Positions 58,476-64,000 of a DNA stretch of 64,000 bases are shown piece by piece. The DNA comes from F23-D06 sp947165685. Lineage in GTDB: Bacteria > Bacteroidota > Bacteroidia > Bacteroidales > WCHB1-69. The stretch spans positions 34,808-98,807 of the forward strand of contig CAMVBK010000008.1 of the NCBI GenBank assembly GCA_947165685.1, in the 5' to 3' direction. A model generated the notes under the pieces. It was given only the letters and a program-made list of their open reading frames with translations, made no database searches and had not been told where the DNA came from. Both the position numbers and the translations under genes were made by a program. How positions within the stretch are numbered: position 1 is the first letter of the stretch; every line of letters begins with the position of its first letter.

Positions 58476-59027
58476 ATGGCTTCGTTAGGACAACTTTTTT
58501 GGTCTTTTTTCAAAATCGGGACATTCACCCTCGGAGGCGGTTATGCCATGATTCCGCTGATGGAGAAGGAGGTGGTTGACCGTCACCGTTGGCTGACCAG
58601 CGAGGAATTCGTGGACATCATCGCCTTGTCGCAGACCATGCCCGGCATCTTTGCCGCGAACATGGCCACGCACGTGGGCTGGCGGCTCCGGGGAATCCCC
58701 GGGGCGGTCGCTTCGTTAGTCGGCAACATCCTGGTGCCCATTCTCATCATTGTCGCATTGGCAGCAGGCCTGCACTACCTGCAAGGCAACGCTGTGGTGG
58801 AAGCGGTCTTTAAGGGGATTCGCCCTGTGGTGGTCGCGCTCATCGCCGCACCGGTGTTCCGCATGGCCAAAACCGTGAACATCTCCCGCTACAATTTCTG
58901 GATTCCCGTCGTGGCGGCCCTGCTCATCTGGTTGCTCGGCGTATCCCCGATTTGGGTCATCCTGATGGCGGGCATTGGCGGCTTTGTCTATGGTAAATAT
59001 CTGGAAAAGAAGGGGGTGCAATCATGA
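58476..59027 (+). CDS. Chromate transporter-like protein, half 1
   Basis: A 183-residue membrane protein matching one half of the ChrA/CHR family: FFKIGTFTLGGGYAMIPLME (residues 9-28, the G-G-G-Y-A-M-I motif) and SQTMPGIFAANMATHVGWR. About six helices. CHR proteins come as single fused proteins or as two separate halves; this is the split form, with the partner overlapping by 4 nt (ATGA). Its start lies only 9 bases after a TACTTTTG box (58460-58467), so the message may be nearly leaderless. Substrate (chromate or another anion) unproven. Confidence 0.83.
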   Translation: MASLGQLFWSFFKIGTFTLGGGYAMIPLMEKEVVDRHRWLTSEEFVDIIALSQTMPGIFAANMATHVGWRLRGIPGAVASLVGNILVPILIIVALAAGLHYLQGNAVVEAVFKGIRPVVVALIAAPVFRMAKTVNISRYNFWIPVVAALLIWLLGVSPIWVILMAGIGGFVYGKYLEKKGVQS

Positions 59028-59605
59028 TTTTTTGGAAACTTTTCTATACGTTCTGCAAAATCGGCATTTTCAACTTCGGCGGCGGCTATGCCATGATTGC
59101 CCTTATCCAGAACGAAATGGTGGAGAAACAGGGCTGGATGACGGCGGCGGAGTTCACCGACATCGTGGCCACGAGCCAGGTCACCCCGGGTCCGATCGGC
59201 ATCAACGTGGCCACCTACGCGGGCTACACGGCCGTCCTCAATGCGGGCTACGACCCGGTTTGGGGCGTGGCAGGTGCCTTTTTGGCTTCATTCTCCGTTG
59301 TCTTGCTGCCCTTTGTGCTGATGCTGGCCATCAGCCAATATCTGCTCAAGCACAAGGGCAATACGGTGGTGGTGTCCATCATGTCGGTGCTGAAGTTGGC
59401 AGTGGTGGGCTTGATTGCCGCCGCCGCCATTGTGCTGGTCAATGCCGAAACATTCGGTTCATACGCTGCGAACCCGTTGCAACTGTTCCTCAGCATCGGC
59501 CTGTTCGCCGCAGCCTTCTTCGCTTCGCTGAAGTGGAAAACCAGCCCGATTCTGCTGATTGTGCTGGCGGGAGCGATTGGCTTCGTGGTGTACTATTTAT
59601 TATAA
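59024..59605 (+). CDS. Chromate transporter-like protein, half 2
   Basis: A 193-residue membrane protein with the second CHR half: FCKIGIFNFGGGYAMIALIQ (residues 11-30) and VATSQVTPGPIGINVATYAG. Six to seven helices. It overlaps its partner at ATGA (59024-59027), so the two are made in equal amounts. Together they would form a ChrA-like anion transporter of the inner membrane. Confidence 0.85.
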   Translation: MIFWKLFYTFCKIGIFNFGGGYAMIALIQNEMVEKQGWMTAAEFTDIVATSQVTPGPIGINVATYAGYTAVLNAGYDPVWGVAGAFLASFSVVLLPFVLMLAISQYLLKHKGNTVVVSIMSVLKLAVVGLIAAAAIVLVNAETFGSYAANPLQLFLSIGLFAAAFFASLKWKTSPILLIVLAGAIGFVVYYLL

Positions 59606-59686
59606 AGGTACAACGAGACAAAATCGGATTTAAAAAAGCGGCATGACATATCGAAAAATATGTACCTTTGCCGCCTTGAGTATTTT

Positions 59687-61474
59687 ATGAAAAACAAACG
59701 ATTTCTATATGGAGTGGCGCGCTTCCGGCGATTTGTCCGGAAGCATTTCACAGACAAGACCACCGTGCTGACCTTGAGCGTGGTAATCGGGCTTCTCGGC
59801 GCGGCGGCGGCCGTCATCATCAAGAACCTTCTGCATTTCACCACACGACTTCTCAGCGAGGCATTCCCCGTAGCAGACATCAATTACCTCTACCTGATTT
59901 TCCCGCCAATAGGCATTTTCCTCACCTTGCTGTTCGTGCGGCGCGTGGTGCGCGACAACCTCAGCCACGGCGTGAGCATCGTGCTGAAGTCCATCTGCAA
60001 GAGCGACGGCATGTTGAGGCTCCACAACGTCTATTCATCCATGGTGGCAAGCGCAGTCACCGTGGGGTTCGGCGGCTCCGTGGGATTGGAGGCTCCGATT
60101 GTGCTCACCGGCAGCGCCATTGGCTCCAACGTGGCGCGATTCTTCAAGCTCAACACGAAACAGACCACGCTGCTGCTGGCCTGCGGCTCCACAGCGGCAA
60201 TGGCCGCCATCTTCAAGGCACCCATCGCCGCGCTGGTTTTCACTTTCGAGGTGCTCATGCTCGACTTAACCGGCAGCGCCATCCTACCGCTGTTGCTCTC
60301 CGCCGCCACTGGCACCGTGATGTCCGTCCTCTTCCTCGGCCACGACGTGATGTTCACTATCGGCGCGACCCAGGGCTTTTCCGTGGCGAACATTCCTTTC
60401 TATATTATATTAGGCACCCTCTGCGGTTTCATCTCCGTCTATTTCCTGCGCACCTCGCGCTGGATCGAAAAACAGATGCGCAAAATCAAGAAAGTGTATG
60501 TTCGTGCGTTAATCGGGTCGCTCGCCCTCTGCCTGCTTATCTACCTCTTCCCAGCCTTCTACGGCGAAGGCTACAACAACGTCAACGACCTGCTGCACGG
60601 CGACTGGGTGTCTGTCTTCAACAACTCGCCGCTGTTCGGGCTGATGGGGCACGAAGGCATCCTGGTGGTGGCCGTCATCGGCATCATCCTGCTGAAGGTC
60701 TTCGCCACCACATTCACCACCACGGCCGGCGGCGTGGGCGGCGTATTCGCCCCCACCCTCTTCATCGGCGCGTTCACCGGCTTCTTAGTCGCGCATGTGG
60801 CCCAAGTCTTTCTCCATGTGGACCTCCCCTACGTCAACTTCATCCTTGCCGGCATGGCCGGCGTGATGACCGGCGTGATGCAGGCCCCCCTCACCGCCAT
60901 GTTCCTCATCGCCGAATCCTCCACCGGCTACACCCTGCTCATCCCCCTGATGGTCACCGCCGCCTGCTCCTACCTCTGCGTCAACCCCTTTGAGAAATAC
61001 TCCGTCTATACGCAACCCCTTGCCGAGAAGGACAATCTCCGCACCCACAACAAAGACAAATACGCCCTGCGCAAACTGCCCTGGCACCAAACCATCGACA
61101 CCAACATCCTCACCATCCCCGTGCACAGCACCTTGCGCACCTATACCGATGTCATCGCCCATTGCAAACGCAACCTTTTCGTGGTCATCGACGAGAACAA
61201 CCTCTTCTCCGGCCTCTTGGTGATGGACGACCACCGCGACATCATCTTCAAACAGGAACTGTACGACAAAATCCACGTGGAGGATCTGATGATTGAACCC
61301 GACGAATTCATTTACGATGATGACACGGCGGCCGTGGTGCTGGAAAAGCTCAAACGCACCGGCAACTTCAACATGCCCGTCATCACCCGCGACCGAAAAT
61401 ACATCGGATTCGTTTCAAAAGCCAAATTTTTATCTGAATATCAGATATTTATAGCAGACAACTCAGAAGATTAG
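59687..61474 (+). CDS. ClC-type chloride channel/antiporter with CBS pair
   Basis: A 595-residue ClC-family protein. Selectivity-filter motifs are visible: GFGGSVGLEAPIVLTGSAIG (GxxxGxEGP-like), and GGVGGVFAPTLFIGAFTG (the GxFxP motif). About 18 helices span residues 1-450. The C-terminal 130 residues form two CBS motifs (LRTYTDVIAHCKRNLFVVID and FNMPVITRDRKYIGFVSKAK), typical of nucleotide-regulated ClC proteins. The gating-Glu position reads as GLEAP. Start 59687 at MKNKR follows a TACCTTTG box (59663-59670). Channel versus antiporter mode cannot be read with certainty. Confidence 0.88.
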   Translation: MKNKRFLYGVARFRRFVRKHFTDKTTVLTLSVVIGLLGAAAAVIIKNLLHFTTRLLSEAFPVADINYLYLIFPPIGIFLTLLFVRRVVRDNLSHGVSIVLKSICKSDGMLRLHNVYSSMVASAVTVGFGGSVGLEAPIVLTGSAIGSNVARFFKLNTKQTTLLLACGSTAAMAAIFKAPIAALVFTFEVLMLDLTGSAILPLLLSAATGTVMSVLFLGHDVMFTIGATQGFSVANIPFYIILGTLCGFISVYFLRTSRWIEKQMRKIKKVYVRALIGSLALCLLIYLFPAFYGEGYNNVNDLLHGDWVSVFNNSPLFGLMGHEGILVVAVIGIILLKVFATTFTTTAGGVGGVFAPTLFIGAFTGFLVAHVAQVFLHVDLPYVNFILAGMAGVMTGVMQAPLTAMFLIAESSTGYTLLIPLMVTAACSYLCVNPFEKYSVYTQPLAEKDNLRTHNKDKYALRKLPWHQTIDTNILTIPVHSTLRTYTDVIAHCKRNLFVVIDENNLFSGLLVMDDHRDIIFKQELYDKIHVEDLMIEPDEFIYDDDTAAVVLEKLKRTGNFNMPVITRDRKYIGFVSKAKFLSEYQIFIADNSED

Positions 61475-61575
61475 ATGGAGAGCATTAGAAAAATGATTAT
61501 CTTTGCGGCCTTGATTTCAGCATTGCCCGCAATCAAATAATGACGAATTTATTCACTAAAATACATTGTAAAATT

Positions 61576-62769
61576 ATGAAATCCATTCAAGAGCATAACT
61601 TCAGCGGCGAAAAGGCCCTGATCCGCGTTGACTACAACGTACCGTTGGACGAGCAGTTCAACGTGACCGACACGACCCGCATTGTGCGCACCAAGGAGAC
61701 CATCGGCAAGATTCTGGACGACGGCGGCTCAGCCATCCTGATCTCCCACCTCGGCCGCCCGAAAGGCGAAGCGAAGGACGAGTTCTCCCTGCGCCACATC
61801 GTGAAGACGGTGTCCGAAATCCTAGGCCGCGAAGTCGTTTTCGGCGGTGACGTGCTGAGCGCCGAGGCCGAAGCCCTCTGCCAAAGCCTGAAACCCGGCA
61901 GCATCGTGTTGATGGAGAACCTGCGCTTTCACAAAGAAGAGGAGAAGGGCGATGTCGATTTTGCCAAGTCCATCGCGCGTTTGGGCGATGTCTATGTGAA
62001 CGATGCCTTCGGCACGGCACACCGCGAGCACGCCTCCACGGCCACCGTGGCCCGCTGCTTCCCCGGAAAGGCCTTCGCCGGCTATCTGCTCTACAACGAG
62101 GTGATGAACCTCGAAAAAACCCTCAACGGCCAAGAGCGTCCCTTCACGGCCATTATCGGCGGCTCGAAAGTCTCCACCAAAATCAACATTCTCAAAAATC
62201 TCATCCCAAAAGTCGATAACCTCGTGGTGGGCGGCGGACTGAGCTACACCTTCCTGAAGGCTATGGGCTTCACCATCGGCAATTCGCTCTATGAACCCGA
62301 TATGCTACCCGTGGCACAGGAAATCCTCGACCAAGTGAAAGCTTCCGGCGTGAACTTCGTCTGCCGTGTCGATAGCGTCTGCGCCGACAAATTCAGCAAC
62401 GACGCCAACATCCTGGTGACCGAGGACAACAACATCCCCGACAACTGGGAAGCGCTGGACATCGGTCCGAAGAGCCGCGTGAACATCGCGAAAGTCATCA
62501 AGGATTCCAAGACGATTCTGTGGAACGGCCCCGTGGGCGTGTTCGAGTTGGAGAAGTTCAGCGAAGGCACCCGTGCTGTGGCGCTGAGCGTGGCAGCCAC
62601 CACACTGGCCGGAGCCTACTCCATCGTGGGCGGCGGCGATTCCATCGCGGCCGTCAACAAATACAACCTCGGCGACTACATCTCCTACATCAGCACCGGC
62701 GGCGGCGCCATGCTGGAATACCTTGAAGGTAAAGAGTTACCCGGCGTAAAGGCTCTTAACGAAAATTAA
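61576..62769 (+). CDS. pgk: Phosphoglycerate kinase
   Basis: A 397-residue glycolytic enzyme transferring phosphate from 1,3-bisphosphoglycerate to ADP. Family motifs: ALIRVDYNVPLDEQF (N-terminal), LISHLGRPKGE, MENLRFHKEEEKGD, AFGTAHREHAST, IIGGSKVSTKINILKNL, WNGPVGVFELEKFSEGT and VGGGDSIAAVNKY. Length is typical. The start at 61576 was preferred over 61540, as the N-terminus then matches the family. A TATCTTTG box (61498-61505) lies upstream. Confidence 0.96.
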   Translation: MKSIQEHNFSGEKALIRVDYNVPLDEQFNVTDTTRIVRTKETIGKILDDGGSAILISHLGRPKGEAKDEFSLRHIVKTVSEILGREVVFGGDVLSAEAEALCQSLKPGSIVLMENLRFHKEEEKGDVDFAKSIARLGDVYVNDAFGTAHREHASTATVARCFPGKAFAGYLLYNEVMNLEKTLNGQERPFTAIIGGSKVSTKINILKNLIPKVDNLVVGGGLSYTFLKAMGFTIGNSLYEPDMLPVAQEILDQVKASGVNFVCRVDSVCADKFSNDANILVTEDNNIPDNWEALDIGPKSRVNIAKVIKDSKTILWNGPVGVFELEKFSEGTRAVALSVAATTLAGAYSIVGGGDSIAAVNKYNLGDYISYISTGGGAMLEYLEGKELPGVKALNEN

Positions 62770-62779
62770 TGCCCGTTTT

Positions 62780-62807
62780 GCAGGGACGCATGGCCGTGCG
62801 TCCCTGC
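62780..62807. repeat. Short perfect hairpin between pgk and manC
   Basis: GCAGGGACGCA (62780-62790) pairs exactly with TGCGTCCCTGC (62797-62807) around a 6-nt loop. There is no T-run after it, so it is more likely a REP-type hairpin than a terminator. Confidence 0.65.
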
Positions 62808-62846
62808 AGACGGTAATGTGCAATAACATACCAACAAAATATCAAC

Positions 62847-63941
62847 ATGCTGAATAACAATTATTATTGTATCATCATGGCCGGCGGCGTGGGCGCGCGC
62901 TTCTGGCCCATGAGCAACAGCACCACGCCCAAGCAGTTCATCGACATTCTGGGAGACGGGGAGACCCTGATTCAGAAAACGTTCAGACGTTTCACCAAAA
63001 TCTGCCCGAAAGAGAACATCTACATTGTCACCAACAAGGCCTACCACGACATTACGAAGGAACAGCTGCCCGACCTCGCAGAGGAGCAAATCATGCTGGA
63101 ACCCTACCGCCGGAACACTGCCCCATGCATCGCCTACGCCAACTACAAAATCAAGGCCAAGAACCCGAACGCCGTCATCGTAGTGGCCCCTTCCGACCAC
63201 TATATCGAAAAAGAGGACGTGTTCGTGGATGTCATCAACAAAGGCCTCGACGCCGTTGCCGAAAATCCCTGCCTGCTGACCATCGGCATCCGACCAACCT
63301 ATCCCAACACAGGTTATGGCTATATCCAATACAATGAAGACGAGGGATTTATGGGCAATCCGTCCATCTATGCCGTCAAAACCTTCACCGAAAAGCCGGA
63401 ATTGGAAATGGCCAAGAGTTTCCTCGAAAGCGGCGACTTCCTTTGGAATGCCGGCATCTTCATGTGGTCGCTGACCTCCATTGAAAAGGCGTTCGAGGCG
63501 TTCCTGCCCGACATCAACGACCTCTTCAAGCAGGGCGAAGGATTGTACAACACCCCGAAAGAAGAGGAGTTTATCGACCGTATCTACCAAATCTGCCGCA
63601 AAATCTCCATTGACTACGGTGTGATGGAAAAAGCCGACAACGTGAAGGTCTATGCCGCCGACTTCGGCTGGTCCGACCTCGGCACGTGGAGTTCCCTCTA
63701 CGAACTGCGCAAGAAGGACAACAACCTCAATTCCGTGGTCGGAAATCACGTAAAGATGTATGATTCAGAGAAATGCATCGTCCATGTGCCACGCAACAAA
63801 GTGGTGGTCATCCAAGGATTGGAAGACTACGTTGTGGTGGAAAACAACGACATGCTGCTCATCTGCAAAAAATCAGAAGAACAGCAGGTCCGCCAATACG
63901 TCACCGACATCCAGGTCGATTTCGGGAAAGAATTTGTATAA
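62847..63941 (+). CDS. manC: Mannose-1-phosphate guanylyltransferase
   Basis: A 364-residue nucleotidyltransferase making GDP-mannose from mannose 1-phosphate and GTP, for glycan and capsule precursors. The signature GGVGARFWPMSNSTTPKQF (residues 13-31) and later VVAPSDHYIEKEDVF, FTEKPELEMAKSFLES and NAGIFMWS are those of GMP enzymes. It lacks the fused isomerase domain of type II ManC proteins. The gene symbol is used in the broad sense. A terminator follows. Confidence 0.88.
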   Translation: MLNNNYYCIIMAGGVGARFWPMSNSTTPKQFIDILGDGETLIQKTFRRFTKICPKENIYIVTNKAYHDITKEQLPDLAEEQIMLEPYRRNTAPCIAYANYKIKAKNPNAVIVVAPSDHYIEKEDVFVDVINKGLDAVAENPCLLTIGIRPTYPNTGYGYIQYNEDEGFMGNPSIYAVKTFTEKPELEMAKSFLESGDFLWNAGIFMWSLTSIEKAFEAFLPDINDLFKQGEGLYNTPKEEEFIDRIYQICRKISIDYGVMEKADNVKVYAADFGWSDLGTWSSLYELRKKDNNLNSVVGNHVKMYDSEKCIVHVPRNKVVVIQGLEDYVVVENNDMLLICKKSEEQQVRQYVTDIQVDFGKEFV

Positions 63942-63945
63942 AAAG

Positions 63946-63980
63946 GAGGGTGTGTCAAAAGTGGCGCGCCCTCTTTTTTT
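63946..63980 (+). terminator. Intrinsic terminator after manC
   Basis: GAGGGTGTGTC pairs with GCGCGCCCTC (two G-U pairs) and is followed by TTTTTTTTT. Shares GGGTGTGTCAAAAGTG with the terminator at 2972-3014. Confidence 0.85.
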
Positions 63981-64000
63981 TTGCAAAAAAGCCCTAACAT

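Overview
The window looks like a chromosomal segment of a Bacteroidales (phylum Bacteroidota) bacterium of the animal-gut or anaerobic type. Many genes have a TAnnTTTG -7 box (TATCTTTG, TATTTTTG, TACCTTTG) instead of a sigma70 -10 box, and purine-rich Shine-Dalgarno sequences are scarce. The gene content also fits the phylum: lipoproteins with short signal peptides, a FISUMP-domain lipoprotein, a BspA-like leucine-rich-repeat protein, a GIN (DUF2807) adhesin-like lipoprotein, butyrate kinase, an EFR1-type flavodoxin-ferredoxin and AAA/DUF4143 ATPases. I cannot assign a genus. I saw no tRNA, rRNA, transposase, integrase or CRISPR array.

Layout. 1-6.7 kb holds housekeeping and surface genes (buk fragment, thioredoxin, POT peptide transporter, acyltransferase, M28 peptidase) and an internally deleted erythromycin-esterase-like pseudogene. 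6.9-9.3 kb carries two near-identical small genes flanking an unknown AT-rich gene. 9.4-16.6 kb is a mixed region (membrane ferredoxin, lipoproteins, methyltransferase-like membrane protein, SDR, beta-propeller protein, flavodoxin) punctuated by a family of roughly 65-bp palindromic intergenic repeats. 16.9-31.7 kb reads as a defense island: an autoinhibited Fic protein with an AbiEi-like N-terminus, two coupled DUF3791-like genes, an ABC-three-component (ABC-3C) system, a FISUMP lipoprotein bounded by direct repeats, a three-gene restriction-modification system with a striking leader RNA, two ordinary membrane-protein genes, and a Septu (PtuA/PtuB) pair. 31.9-41 kb has hydrolases, lipoproteins, a thioesterase, a broken DnaB-like gene, unknown small genes and an HNH nuclease. 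41.3-46.4 kb holds an AbiC-like membrane protein translationally coupled to a giant LRR protein. 47-52.7 kb contains an intact AAA/DUF4143 ATPase sitting between direct repeats, a CAT-like acyltransferase operon and EFR1. 52.8-64 kb is mostly core metabolism and transport (porin-like protein, S41 peptidase, aminopeptidase P, carboxylesterase, split chromate transporter, ClC channel, phosphoglycerate kinase, mannose-1-phosphate guanylyltransferase).

Three observations stand out. (1) The restriction-modification operon is preceded by a leader in which one central strand (23341-23361) can pair either with an upstream copy or with a downstream copy of the same sequence. The downstream pairing makes a terminator-like hairpin with seven Ts and extends onto the ATG, so the leader looks like a two-state switch. 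(2) Both AAA/DUF4143 loci (one intact, one decayed) carry three direct repeats spaced 32-33 bp in front of the gene. The repeat sequence differs between loci but the spacing is conserved, as expected of self-specific operators. (3) A palindromic repeat family, several direct-repeat-bounded genes and several genes lacking only their middles show active local recombination.
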